Below, piece by piece: positions 46,641 through 57,591 of a stretch of DNA of 64,000 nt. The notes below the pieces were generated by a model, which was not told the DNA's origin, searched no databases, and saw only the letters and a list, made by a program, of their open reading frames with translations. The DNA lies in NCBI GenBank assembly GCA_024867545.1, contig JANFNE010000004.1:1054001-1118000 (forward strand). The letters run 5' to 3'. The position numbers were made by a program, and so were the translations under genes. Position 1 is the first letter of the stretch; each line of letters begins with the position of its first letter. The stretch comes from Phytopythium helicoides. Lineage: Eukaryota > Oomycota > Peronosporomycetes > Pythiales > Pythiaceae.

Positions 46641-49046
46641 TTACTGGGATCGGCAAAGCCTCACAGGGCGTTGCAATCCCTCGAGCTTGTGCTGAACAAT
46701 CCCGCGAATATTCTTCGCAGCATTCACATCACGATTGACAGACGCTCCACACCCGTCGAGCTCGCCACGCTTATTGAGGCAATGAAGAATCTTATGTACC
46801 GGAACCATTCGCTCACGCCCATCTCGGCATACAAGCTTGACTCGTTGGTTCTTAAGGTCCTCTGTAAACTCGCAGTCACAGTGCACTTTGCGCGTCCTGT
46901 GCTTATCAATGACCACGACCTCGCAGTACCTCGAACGTCGGCGTGCAAACTCCTTCACCGGGCCGGCCACGCTACGCTTGATAAAACCTTGCCCGTGGGC
47001 GCCAGAGTCGCCAAAACCAACGATCGTCTTGGTACCGGGAGGGCCAGCAATTTCATGGCACGCGCTCTCGAGCTGCGATGTTCGGAGTGAGAAGCGCCTA
47101 AATGCGAGCTTCCTGAAAAAGAAGGTCGGATCCATGAACTTCATGAGCAGCTCGGGGCCGTGGCTAAACCAATACCGAATTGCCACAGCTAGCGTCGCAG
47201 GCGACGAAGTCTTCTTTGTCGGCGTGACTTTGAGTAGTTGGCGAAAGCCTGGCTGCTTGTCGATTCGGTGGCGGGTCTTTCGGCTCGACCGATTGTTGCC
47301 ACTGGCCCGATGAAAGCATGAGGTTCGAAAGCGCAGAGCTTCGTTGTGCTGGTTGACAGCCATGACAAAATCAGTGCGGCCAGGATCTATCCCCCAAACA
47401 ATATCATACTCGTTTACTGTCCCTTTTGGCATCGTCGGCAGCGGAAACCCGAGCGCGTCTGATATTGGCTCCTCTGTAATGTCGAGTGCACTGGAGGCCG
47501 CTTTGGAGGCTCTGTGCTTCTTGCACGTCCTCTTCGGTGACTTGGCTGCCTTGCGCTTCCTGCTCTTCGTTATCACCGTCGATGTCTTGCGCTTTTTGTT
47601 TGAGTGTTGGTTCAGGTCGGGCTCTTTGTGTCGCCATTTTTTCTTCGGATGCTTGGAGCCTTTGTACCGCTCGGTTACCTCCTGCACTGACGTTGATTTG
47701 GATGGCTTCTTCTGCTCACTGGCTGCCTTTCTCGCTCTTGCTTCCTTGCTAAGATTCTTGCTGCCACGCTTCGGTCGGTCCATGAGAATGCTGACTTGTG
47801 ATGGATTGATGAAAGTGACCACCACATGCCCGCTCAATCTCATCGACGAAAAAGAGCGTTCTCCACCACTTATCTGCCAATTGCATCCAAGTTGTCATCC
47901 GCTTCAAGCTTTGCTCTAGTGTCCACAGCGCACCATCATGCTCAATGACCAAATCTCGACGTACAGTAGGGCTTCGGCGAAGAAGGCCGTACAAACCAGT
48001 ATAATCGACCTTCCTGTGCGAGCAGACAAAGCCTCTCTTGGTCGGGAGCAGCGGAAACGCTCTCTTCTCTGTGAAGTCCGGCTCATCGCGATGATCATCG
48101 TTCCATTGGTCGATGTAGCTCAAAAACTCGTAGTAGATTCCGACCAAATTGTGCGGTTCCCAGCTGATTTTACCGCTCTGTTTCCGAGGTGTTTTGGAGC
48201 GCAAGTCGATGGCGATGTACTCCAACACATCATCATTTGTGAGCTCGTCTGCTTGTTTTCGTTCGGCTTCAACTTGGTCGGCACCGAGGTGGTGGCTATC
48301 TCCGTCATCCTGGACATCATCTTCTCTCACTTCAAACACTTTCTGGACCACTTCCGCTGCGTCCTCGCGTGACAAGCCATATAACTCGAGCACAAATGTC
48401 CGCAGTCGCTTGGCAAAGTTGTTGACAAAGAGATTCTGTGCATTTGTTGCCATTTCTATTGCTGCTGCCATGAACCATCCTTGGTTCAGGTACTGAGTGT
48501 CCGCTCGTGGTCGAAGGTCGCGCATGTCGTTGAAAGCTGTGACTGCAGTGTTCAGGTCAGTATCACTCGCTCGGTAGGTCGTGCTCGTCACTAAAGTCAA
48601 GCATGTTCGGTAGAATCCATTGTTGAGCTTTAGATCCGGCCGTCCAGTCGTCACTTGCAGCAGCACGTAGTAGTAAGCGAGTAGGTATCCCTCAGCCACC
48701 GCCTGGTTGACTTCTTTGATGCGCTCTGCCCACGCAAGCCCATGTCCATCGCTAGGTGTGAATGCTCGAAGTGTCTTTTTGATCGTGAAAAAGTCGAGGC
48801 TCTTGTTCTGGCGATGATGTCATGACGCACGACTACCTTTGGATTCGAAGCAGCGGACACAGCATCATCACAGCTCATGTTACGACTGAGTTTTTCGGTT
48901 GAAGCTGCTACGGGTTTAGCTAGCGGCTGTGGAGAGCGCTCTGCATTTTGGCGCTGATCCGTGGCACTCTTCCGCTTGGGGGCTGTGGCAGCTGATGCTG
49001 ACGGCAGCTCGGGCTTGTCTGGAGGCAATCGCTTCCTCCCCATCAT
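46641..49046 (-). pseudogene. Fanzor (eukaryotic TnpB-like RNA-guided nuclease), copy 1, frame broken
   Basis: Fanzors are eukaryotic relatives of TnpB, RNA-guided DNA nucleases carried by transposons. Reading from ATG 49046: a basic, Ser/Ala-rich N-terminus; a region containing KVVVRHDII and later YDEFLS-like helical segments; AFPLLPTKRGFVCSH near 48000-48050, a hallmark Fanzor segment; a basic linker; RuvC-I (VWGIDPGRTDFV, near 47400); VGFGDSG with VAGPVKEFARR near 46960-47030; a degenerate zinc finger (KVHCDC, then LHC and GCG); and RuvC-III (SVNRDVNAAKNI, near 46700-46740). Three frames are needed: a -1 change near 48805 and a +1 change near 47811, so it is a pseudogene unless small introns or recoding are used. 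The segment IDKHRTRK has Lys where copy 2 has Glu (IDEFLTSK); that Glu is probably catalytic, so the nuclease may be dead. Confidence 0.85.
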
Positions 49047-49590
49047 GGCAATTCGGTAATTGTCTGCCTTGGGAAAGAACCTGGGACCGTGCGTTGGCAT
49101 CCACAACGCGACCAATGAGCTTTCGGCAAGCCAAGCAAGGCAAGTTGAAGTTGAGCTGTCTGGCCCGATAACTGATTGAATGGCCGGAGTACCCGGCATT
49201 GGCGCTGTGGTAGATGGCCACAAAACCCTCCATTTCTACGTTCACCCTTCTCAGCACAACGATCGACGCATTCCCTCACTCAACCGGAAAACGTGGCAAA
49301 GGAGACGTGAAGCTAAATAAACCTGTCGTTACGGTACTGCCCAATTGACAAGCTGGCAGCACAGTTCATCAGCTTCAAGTTGCGCGATGCCTCCCCAGCG
49401 ATGACAACAGCACTGCATTGACACTTTCGTATTGCTTGTTGATGCCATAGGAAGGATCTCCAGAGCTCCATCATGAGCCACGGCAAGCTAGTAAAGCGGC
49501 CTTTGCAAGCTCTGTCGGGCATGAACTGCTTCCACAAGTCGACGAGGTCGGTTCAAGACAATACGTGCAGCTGGTCCGACATCAGGCGGT
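49047..49590. other. Spacer between the two head-to-head Fanzor copies
   Basis: About 540 bp separate the 5' parts of the two Fanzor frames. Short frames occur, such as 49313-49537 on the minus strand, and one frame (48916-49257, minus) shows CLACRKL followed by further Cys residues that might be a lost zinc-finger N-terminus. None is recognisable. I found no terminal inverted repeats or transposase. Confidence 0.4.
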
Positions 49591-51392
49591 GCTAGGTCTA
49601 AAAGGAAGAAGCGCAGTGCAGAACCACGCAAGAGTCAGTCAAAGAGGCGACGAGACGAAGTCGAAGCTCGTGACGCAGCTAACGCCAAATCCTCGCTTGT
49701 GTGCGTCAAGACGTCGCTCAAGGCGTTTTGCAAGAGCGATGAGGCCATGAATGACTTTGCCGTGGGAGTCCGTGCTGGCGGATATGGACCAGGCCGTGCT
49801 GGAGGCTTACATCCTCGCCAACATCCACGCCGTGCGGATGTGTCAGCTGGGCGATGCAGTGGAGCCACTCAACCAGGTCTTCTTCTACAGATGCCTATCG
49901 TGTGTTTGCAACGCCAACTCCACACTCGGGTCTCCTGCATTCCAGCAATCAGTCACGCTGTACAACACTTGGCGAGGTGAAGACGCTCGACGTGCAAGCA
50001 ACCGGCAGATTACCGCTGGGTGACAGCAGAACGCAGCCCAAATGATGGCCACTAACACCAAGAACGCGATCGTACGCAACTTCTACCGTCGCTTTCACCG
50101 TCACATCAAGCGGGTCTATGACTTGAATGGTGCTGAGGCCTACGTCATGATCAAGAGCATCCTGGACCCTGCCTACAACGGATACGATACCGAGGTGCAG
50201 GCTTGGCGAGAGCAGATCCCGCGCAACGAGAGCGGCTACTTGTCCGACGAGGCTAACAGATTGCTTCCTCTCACCTACATGATTTTAACCGACATTGAGG
50301 AGAGGAATCGCCGGTTTCAGCATCGACAGGACATCCCAGAGGTCCGCACGTTCAGTCTCCTGCCGACAAAGAATGGGTTCAAGTGCTCGCACTTCAAGAT
50401 GTGCAAGACGGCGCTCCGCAGCCTACTTCTACGTGCTGGTGTTCGCGTGCCTCCTCAAGGCGACGATTGGAATGCTGTCGCGGACGATTGGTGGCACAGT
50501 CTCTTCAATATCGAGAGGTTTGAAACAGCCAACAAGAAGTTCGCAGATCATGACGGACGGAAAGGCTGTCAGCATCGTCATGCGGAAAACCCATCCGGCG
50601 ACAGACCGCCCACTTCGGGAAGAAGACTACGATGTCATGTGGGGCCTAGATCCTGGCAGACGAGATCTGTTTGTAGCAACTAATCAGGACGGCGAGACTA
50701 TCCACTGCTCTTCTCGTGAGTTCTACGAGGATGCTCGCTACCACAAGAGCAACCAGAAGATAGCTTGCTGGAAGGAGCGGCGTCCCGACATTTTGGCGGC
50801 CGAGCGTCAGATGCCGTCGAAGAAGACCGCGTCGCTCGAGTTGCTGGAAACGTACACACGATACGTTATTCCACATATGGAAAATCTGCTAGGATTTTCA
50901 CGGACGAAGGGATTCCGCAACCTGCGTTTTGGACGGTACATCTTTGCGCAGAAGAAGCTTCATGAACTCTGCCGGAGACTGACCTAGCAAGCAGGCAGGC
51001 GAACGGTGGTTGGATTTGGAGATTGGAGCAATACCGATTACTCTGTACTCATCAAGAAGTGCCCCGCGGGGCCGGTCAAGAGACTCGAGCACACATTGAG
51101 AAACTACTGTCGTGTGCAACCAATTGATGAGTTTCTCACCAGCAAGCTTCACTCACTATGCCACCGGCAGCTAGAATACCAGTACAGCCTTCGCCTCTGC
51201 AAGGTCAAGAACAGCACGGACAAGGAATGGCGGACGTGCAAGGTTTATAGTGTGCTCCATTGTCGATCCAATGGCTGTTTTGGTACTACTGTGAACCGCG
51301 ACGTCAACGCCTCGAAGAACATGCTGATGCTTCTCCTCAACATGCTCCGTGGTCAACCAAGACCTACCGTTTTCTGTCGAGCGCCAACTTAA
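49591..51392 (+). pseudogene. Fanzor (eukaryotic TnpB-like RNA-guided nuclease), copy 2, decayed
   Basis: This is a diverged paralogue of copy 1 on the opposite strand. In order: a basic segment (RSKRKKRSAEPRK, from about 49594); VKTSLKAFCKSDEAM, matching copy 1; a +1 frame change near 49755; QAVLEAYILANIH; TGA at 50021-50023 where copy 1 has Trp; MATNTKN near 50045; TFSLLPTKNGFKCSH near 50350; a +1 change near 50548; RuvC-I (VMWGLDPGRRDLFVA, near 50640); TAG at 50985-50987; VVGFGDWSN near 51010; IDEFLTSKLHSLCH near 51125; and RuvC-III (TVNRDVNASKNM, near 51295). The putative catalytic residues Asp, Glu and Asp are all present, unlike copy 1, but at least two stops and two frame changes break the frame. 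No start codon is clear, so the left end is approximate. Confidence 0.85.
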
Positions 51393-51695
51393 CACATCAG
51401 GGGCCACAAAGTGTCTGCAGGTGCGCTCAGCGTTGCCCGCAGATAGCACTGTATACTCAGGCATTGTTGCACTTTCACTGGGTTCCATTCCCAGTCATCG
51501 TCTTTTATCGTAGGATGCCGGGCTTACCACGGCCATACCCGCGAGCCGAAGGCGAGTGCTAGCAATATAATTATTTTGACCAATAGTAGCAAAGTGACAA
51601 AATGCTTCCAGACACGCACTGACCACACCTCTTTGGCTTAGTTTCTTGCTAGATTTTCAGCGTTTCGTTATCACTGTTTATCGGGTCTATTGGTT
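51393..51695. other. Spacer between Fanzor copy 2 and the zf-HIT gene
   Basis: About 300 bp with no gene. The left part is the 3' flank of Fanzor copy 2, where a guide RNA could lie; the right part is AT-rich and should contain the 3' end of the zf-HIT transcript. ACGGCCATACCC at 51529-51540 resembles the start of 5S rRNA, but the similarity stops there. Confidence 0.4.
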
Positions 51696-53061
51696 TCAGA
51701 GCGTATGCAAGTCAACTGCGAGCTGATCGGCTGTCTTCGTGACCTCTTCGACGATATCGCTTACTTCAACCGTTTCACAGTCTCCCAGACTGTTGATAGT
51801 GCTTGCCTTGGACAGATCGGCATCAAGATGAGGATTGGCACCATCAGGCTTGGCATCATTTCGCACGTCAGTCATGTCTTCAGTTCCGTTGGCTGCTTCA
51901 CCGACCGAGTCCGAAACATCGTTGGATCCACCGACCACCTCGATCGCATCGAACGCGACAGGATACTGGCTCACTTCCGAATTGGGCACAACTGTGATGA
52001 TCGGGAACTCCACGACCGCCTTCCGCTTGAGGTTGCTCTCAAGACTCAAATTGCCATCAAGACGGTAGTACTGTGGCTGCGACGCCGGGACAAACTCCTT
52101 GCGCAAGAGTAGCGTAACATGCTGCTCCCAGTCGTGAACTGCGTACCGTTTTAATTTGCTGCGAATCGTGACATTGTCCTGCGAATTCGATAAGTTTGTC
52201 AGCACGTCGCCATGTAGACAACATAAGACGGTGCACACACATACCGGGCTCTGTGTCAGGTATTTCTCCAGCATCGCAAACAGGGTCTGAGAGTCAGCAA
52301 CTCGGGTTTCGAACAGATTGAGCTGCACGTCCGCGAACGGAAAGTCCCACTCGACACGCCAGAGCAGCGACTTGCTTTTGACGTCCATGTACGAAGTGTT
52401 GCGCGCGCGCTTACTCATCCCTGGCGCCAGCAATGTGAGGGCCACTCCACGCTTTGCTGCATGCTGCGCAAGAAGCTGTGTCGCCACAGGAAATCGCGCG
52501 AGCCAGTCGCTTGGCACGTCCGGATTCACGGATCCTCCAGTGCCGTTCACACGTCTCTTTTTGGCCGCTGCACCAGCGTTGCCATTTGGTGCATTGCGCG
52601 GGCCGTAATGACGGACATTCCCACCGAGCTGGCTACGTGCGCGTGACGCCGTGTTGGTCGACCGTGACACCTCCTCCAGAAAAAAGTAGTCTGGCGAGAG
52701 AGATAGGTCAGCTGGTCATGTTTTTCATGGTAGGAAGCACCATGGGGAATCGCCGTACCGCTCGAGAGGTCTGCGTCTGTGAAGCTCTTGACCTGGATGA
52801 ACTTGGTGCGGTCTCGCTTGCCGTTGCAGTCGAGCTGAATCGCAGCAGACTCCAGTCAGCCCTCTCCCCAAATCGCAATTGGTGCAAACTACCTCGAACC
52901 TGCTTCTTGTGCGCCAGGCAGCAGGCGAGCGAGCACGTGACACGCTCGCAGCACGGACAGCGGTACTTGACGGCATCTTTGCCGCACGAGAAGCACGTCA
53001 CGGGCCCCGCGGCCACCTCCAGCTCGCGCTTGCGGCCGTCGTCCGTCGCCTCTTGGTCCAT
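51696..53061 (-). CDS. zf-HIT box C/D snoRNP assembly protein, BCD1/ZNHIT6-like
   Basis: BCD1 acts in the nucleus in assembly and stability of box C/D snoRNPs, which guide rRNA methylation. Three exons, 53061-52900, 52834-52759 and 52690-51696, join to 410 residues. Splicing the 65- and 68-nt introns restores the family signature: the HIT finger starts VTCFSCGKDAVKYRCPCCE (residues 21-39), continues CSLACCLAHKKQ, and after the first intron reads LDCNGKRDRTKF, then the second junction gives SSDYFFLEEVSR. The C-terminal part keeps the conserved region with MDVKSKSLLWRVEWDFP and a late FPIITVV strand. The tail from about residue 300 is acidic and probably disordered. The first donor, GTTCGA, is weak but is the only one that keeps the frame. 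The gene is divergent from the TTC4-like gene, 230 bp apart. Confidence 0.88.
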
Positions 53062-53291
53062 CGCTGGCTTTGGTTGAAATAATGCTTCACGCCCTTTTGC
53101 GGAGCCATTCACTGTCGAATGTTGCGCAAAGGTACGATATTACTAAAAGGAGGCTTTCTTTCTGTACGAGTGCATCAGAACTGTGTAAATGGAGGGTGCA
53201 CACAAGAGAGTTTATAGATTGCTGCAGGTCAACCGGAGAGCAGCCAGCCAAAACACGCTGGTCAAAAACCGAAGAGCTCCACGCAGGCGCC
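53062..53291. promoter_or_regulatory. Shared upstream region of divergent zf-HIT and TTC4-like genes
   Basis: Both start codons face away from this 230-bp gap, so it should contain both promoters. GCCATTCACT near 53103 resembles the pyrimidine-rich CATT initiator of oomycete promoters and is followed by GTCGAATG; the match is only suggestive. Confidence 0.4.
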
Positions 53292-54548
53292 ATGGTGGGC
53301 ATTGACCTGGAGATCGATGAGAGCAAGCTGTGGGACCCCGCGGAGCGCCAGGCGTACATGGACGCGCTGCCGGAGATGTCGCTGTTCGAGGACCACATCG
53401 TGGAGGGCGACGTGATGGTGGAGGCCATCCAGGCGCTGATCGAGGAGGGCGAGACGGCTGAGAGCCTGGCGCTGCATTGGAAGAACAAGGGCAACGAGAT
53501 GTTCGCGGACGCCAAGCGTGCGCACCGCGGCTACTTCGAGCACGCCATCAAGTACTACTGCGACGCGCTGGCCTACGCGCTCAAGGCGCTCGCGCTACCC
53601 CAGGAGGAGCGCGACGAGTCCTTCAACATGCCCGAGCTCACGGCCGTCATCTACAGTAACCGCGCGGCCGTGCACCTGGAGCTCAAGAACTACGGCAGCT
53701 GCCGCTCGGACGCCGCCAAGGCCATCCGCTTGGACCCCAGCAACGTCAAGGCCTACTTCCGCGGCGCCAAGGCCTCGCGCATGCTGCGCAAGCCTGCCGA
53801 TACGCTGCGCTACTGCGCCGAGGGGCTCAAGCGCGACCCTGAAAACAAACTGCTGCTCAAGCTGCAGCAGGAGGGCCTCAAGCTTGTTGAAGAGGTGCGC
53901 ATCGAAGAGGAGAAGAAGGCCTTCGAGCACAAGAAGCGCCGTGCCATGACGGACAAGTACCGCCGGCTGTGCGAGGCGCGCGGCGTCAAGGTCGGCCACG
54001 CGCTGATCGACGATGAGCGCGTGCGTCACTACGAGGGCAAGGCGGACCTAGACCCAGAGACGGGCGCCATGAGCTGGCCCGTGCTGTTCCTGTACCAGGA
54101 GCACGGCACGTCGGACTTTGTTGAGGCTGTGGGCGAGCACGACGCCTTCATCTGGCACCTAGCCAACATGTTCCCCGAGGACGGTCCGTTCGCCGACTGG
54201 GACATGCAGCACGAATATGTGGCATCCAAGCTCGTGGTGTTCGCTGCCGCCGAGCTAGCTCTGCCCTTCGAGACAGAGGAGGACTGGCACATAGCGCTGA
54301 GCGGTGAGGTGGAGAGCGACGACGACGAGGTGCGTCGCATCCGCCGCGAGCAGCAGCACGACGCCAAGTCGCAGTTCTGGCTCGAGGTGGACCCGTTCTG
54401 CACGCTGCACCAGCTTCTGAGCCATAAGAGGTACGTCGTTCCGGGCGTGCCGGTCGTCAATATCTTCGTTCGTGGCTCGCGGGCGCTCAACGACTTCCTG
54501 GAGCGCATCGAGCGCAAGGTCATCAAAGTCAAGGCGGCGCAGCACTAG
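53292..54548 (+). CDS. TPR co-chaperone, TTC4/Cns1-like
   Basis: TTC4 and yeast Cns1 are cytosolic Hsp90/Hsp70 co-chaperones. The protein has 418 residues, close to the family's usual size. The N-terminus contains LWDPAERQAYMDALPEMSLF, a conserved family segment. TPR motifs span about residues 61-185, starting with HWKNKGNEMF, whose Lys and Asn residues form part of the carboxylate clamp for the EEVD tail, and continuing with YSNRAAVHLELKNYGSC. A Lys/Glu-rich helix follows to about 230, and a C-terminal 'wheel' domain to the end (WPVLFLYQEHG and VPGVPVVNIFVRGS). The frame is open upstream to 53070, but ATG 53292 gives the expected N-terminus. No intron is needed. The next gene on this strand, SmF, begins about 180 bp downstream. 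Confidence 0.92.
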   Translation: MVGIDLEIDESKLWDPAERQAYMDALPEMSLFEDHIVEGDVMVEAIQALIEEGETAESLALHWKNKGNEMFADAKRAHRGYFEHAIKYYCDALAYALKALALPQEERDESFNMPELTAVIYSNRAAVHLELKNYGSCRSDAAKAIRLDPSNVKAYFRGAKASRMLRKPADTLRYCAEGLKRDPENKLLLKLQQEGLKLVEEVRIEEEKKAFEHKKRRAMTDKYRRLCEARGVKVGHALIDDERVRHYEGKADLDPETGAMSWPVLFLYQEHGTSDFVEAVGEHDAFIWHLANMFPEDGPFADWDMQHEYVASKLVVFAAAELALPFETEEDWHIALSGEVESDDDEVRRIRREQQHDAKSQFWLEVDPFCTLHQLLSHKRYVVPGVPVVNIFVRGSRALNDFLERIERKVIKVKAAQH

Positions 54549-54725
54549 ACGGTCGAGGATTGGATAAAATAGATGATCTTTCGTGCACACCATTTGTTTA
54601 AAATCAACATTAGTGTATTTTACGGCATTTCATTGGCTGAAAATCAAGTCGCACGCGACTGGGTCCCAGCAAAAACAAACAACGAACGACCCGAAAGGCG
54701 CCAAGATTCCGAGCGAGCGACCGAA

Positions 54726-55158
54726 ATGGTGCGTGCTGCGGGCCTCTCGCAGCGGCCTCGGCGGGTTGTGAGCGCCCCCGACCGCTCTCTGTGTGTGCGA
54801 ACTGCCTACTCCTTCCGGGTACTGACCTGTGCGTGTCTGTTTCGCTCGATGTGCCTCTCTATCGACCGCGCAGTCGGGCCTGATCCTGAACCCCAAGCCG
54901 TTCCTGACCAACCTGACGGGCAAGCCCGTGGTCGCGAGGCTCAAGTGGGGCATGGAGTACAAGGGCGTGCTGCTGTCCGTCGACTCGTATATGAACCTGC
55001 AGCTGGCCAACACGGAGGAGTATATCAACGGCGAGTTCGCGGGCAACCTTGGCGAGACGCTCATCCGCTGCAACAACGTGCTCTTCGTGCGCGGACTCCT
55101 CGACGGCGAGAAGCCACCGGCTGATGTCAGTGCCGCACCGGAGGCCATGGCTGATTGA
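54726..55158 (+). CDS. SNRPF: Small nuclear ribonucleoprotein F (Sm-F)
   Basis: SmF is one of seven Sm proteins that form the ring around U1, U2, U4 and U5 snRNAs in the spliceosome. The conserved body ([44 protein letters not shown]) is read from 54874 and covers Sm1 and Sm2 motifs. The only way to obtain the family N-terminus is an exon consisting of the ATG at 54726-54728, then a 145-nt intron (GTGCGT ... CGCAG, 54729-54873, possible branch site CTGAC near 54832), then Ser-Gly-Leu-Ile-Leu-Asn-Pro. The spliced protein has 95 residues, normal for the family. The alternative is an ATG inside the intron at 54850, followed by CLSIDRAVG, but that frame does not continue into the Sm body. Confidence 0.93.
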
Positions 55159-55704
55159 TTCAACCGTGTAGACGCGTGTTGAGCCATGACGAGAGGATAA
55201 ACGCCGCGGGGATGGTAATTACAGTAAGAGGGGTTCATCAGGCATGACTTCTGTAGGTCTCGTGAAATGGTGGTGCTCCTTGAGCGGCATGACATGAAAC
55301 ACACACAAAAAAACATACTCTCGAGATGAAGGCAAGTACTGTACTGCATCCTGGGCATTCTCATACACGGAAGCCACATGCGGCGACATCTACACTTACA
55401 CAATCGAAAGAAGAAAAAGAGAAGCAAAAGCTACTACCAGGGCCTTCCTCCGCGCACGCACTTCCTGTCGGTACGCTGCTCTGGCCGATTTGGTTGGCGG
55501 TACCAACCTAGTATCGTGGGCGTCTTGGTGTCCCGCTGGGCCGGTCGAGCTCTCCATTCGCCCGCCACCCATCTTACGCTTGCAAGCTCGAGGCGAAAAA
55601 TTGCACTCGAGTCAAGTAGCAGGCTTCGCACGCGTCGATTATCAACAATGATCGACCATGCGAGGCAGCTGCCGGATACACGTTGCATTCACCCACGTAG
55701 TGTC
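55159..55704. other. Convergent intergenic region, SmF and Myb-like genes
   Basis: About 545 bp holding the 3' ends of both neighbouring genes. I see no gene or repeat; the small frames across it are not protein-like. Confidence 0.5.
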
Positions 55705-57591
55705 TTACGACTTGAGGAAGCCGAAAAGATCGTCGTCGTCCAGGTCCACATTTAGATCGATGCGGTCCCAACGGTACAGATCCATCGACTCGTCCTCCGT
55801 CCGCGCTTCTAGGCTTGAGCTCAAGTTCGCTGTCGAGGTGTCCTCTGCCATGACCTCGTCCAGCATCGCTTGCGTCGAAATCGTAGGCTCACTTGTCGGC
55901 ACGGAGGTCACGGAGCTCGACCCGATGGACGGCCGCGGCATGATGGCTAGTAGCGGGGGTGAGGCATCCATGACATTTTGCTGCATCGAAGTACTTCTAC
56001 GGCCTTGCGACTGCTCTGGAGCAAACCCAGCCGAAGTAGGCGGTTGGTAGCTAGGCTGTTGTTGCTGCTGCCTTTGAGTCTGCATCTGCCGGCTTGCCCA
56101 TTGCTGCTGTTGCTGTAGCTGCTGATGGCCATACGTTGCGTTGGTTGCTGCCGCGACTTGAGCCGCCGTTGCGTGTTGGGAGACTTCGACCTTGCGCGTC
56201 AGCATCTGTCGGTGCAAGCTCATATGCGCTTGCATTGCCATGTGCATCTGCATCTGCAGATCGGTGGGCTCTTCGACTGGCATATTGTACGACTCACTCG
56301 CGCTGACTCCTACTCCAGCCATCGCTTCACTCGTTGGGAATGACCCTTGCTGGGAGGCGTTGGGGTTGCCCAAGATACTGCCCACAAGATGAGGCGACAT
56401 CATCATCGAGTTGAGGAGACTCCATTGCGGGTCCGTCATGACATTCATGCCACCTGGTCCGCTAACAGGCACTCCACCGGTGTAATACGGAATTCCCGCC
56501 ACTACTCCGCGGCTGTTGACCTGGCCAGCCTCATAACCCGGAACATTGCGCTTAGGCGCCCCACCTCCGTACGGATGCGTTGGTGCCACGGTGCGGCGGT
56601 CTTGAGGCGATCCCTGCCCATTGATCCCGCCCGACGGAGTCGGCTGCATGCTCACGCTTCGTACACGAGGAGGCTTTGCTCGCTCGGCGCGCTGCAGAAA
56701 CTCGGAGAAGGACGCGCGATCCTTGTCGGTGATACTATCCCGTGGCGTCGGCTGCTCCGACTGCGTCGAGTCGCTCATACTCATGCTTTCGTCCGCCTCG
56801 TCGCCAGATTCGTCGTCGCTCGTCCTCTTGTTGTTGGGCACAATCGGAAACACGAACATGGTGTTGTGCTCGCCGGAGCGACTGGCCTGCTTCCGCCGGC
56901 GCTTGAGGTTCTTCTTGGCGCTCTGGTCGTAAAAGTCCAGGAACTCCTGACGCGATCGCTCATAGTTCAGTCGGTACTTTTGCAGGTGCGACTTGAGGTG
57001 CTCGGTCGTGAGCCCCGCGTTCGGTCCCGCCGATCCCATCAACTGAAAAGCAGACAGAGCAATAAGTAATCATCCACAGGACCGGAAAAGAGTGCACATG
57101 GGCGGAAACTTACGGCCAGTAGCGCCTTGGGAGATGCGTTCTTGAGGCCGACTGCGTTGTGCACCATCGATTCCCAGTGAGTCTCTGACCACCAAGCTTG
57201 TCCGAGCGGTCTCTCCATTGCACTCACCGTCAAAGATTGCGGCCACAAAGAGCCGATGCAGCTCGTCCGGCCAGATGAAGCGCTTGGTCTTGCGCTCGTA
57301 CTTGCGCTGGCGCGGCGCCGCCGTGGAGGACGTGGACGAGCCGGGCGTGTCGGGCGCCTTGTCGGACAGCACGGAGGTCGTCGACGCCGTCTTGCGCAGC
57401 GTCTGCGTGGGCGTCACGATCGCAGTCGGGGTCGGCGGTTGCTCCGCAGAGGCGGGTGCAGCCGCTGCGTCTGCCGCATCTCCCGCTGATGCCGCAGGGT
57501 CCGCGGGTGTCTGGGTCATCGGCTGCGGGCGCTTGGCGGGCAGCGCGCTGAGCGGCGAGATGGCGGGCGGGGCCTTTCCCAGCACGGCCAT
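55705..57591 (-). CDS. SHAQKYF/GARP-type Myb-like transcription regulator
   Basis: This is a nuclear DNA-binding protein of the single-Myb class with the HLKSHLQKYR motif. Exons 57591-57228, 57184-57114 and 57042-55705 join to about 590 residues across introns of 43 and 71 nt. The Myb-like domain is split over all three: FIWPDELHRLFVAAIFD in exon 1, NAVGLKNASPKALLA in exon 2, LMGSAGPNAGLTTEHLKSH in exon 3. Exon 1 also encodes an Ala/Pro/Thr-rich N-terminus, and exon 3 a long Gln-, Met- and Ser-rich tail with poly-Gln runs near 56040-56120, typical of activation domains. The acidic C-terminus is LDDDDLFGFLKS. Between exons 1 and 2 the sequence adds ETHWESMVH before the usual GLKNASPK, a small insertion in the domain. 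The start is uncertain: ATG 57714 or ATG 57516 are alternatives. Target genes are unknown. Confidence 0.85.

Noticed and set aside
51529..51540. Possible 5S rRNA start (ACGGCCATACCC)
   Set aside because: The resemblance covers only 12 bases; the next bases do not follow 5S rRNA and no internal promoter is seen.
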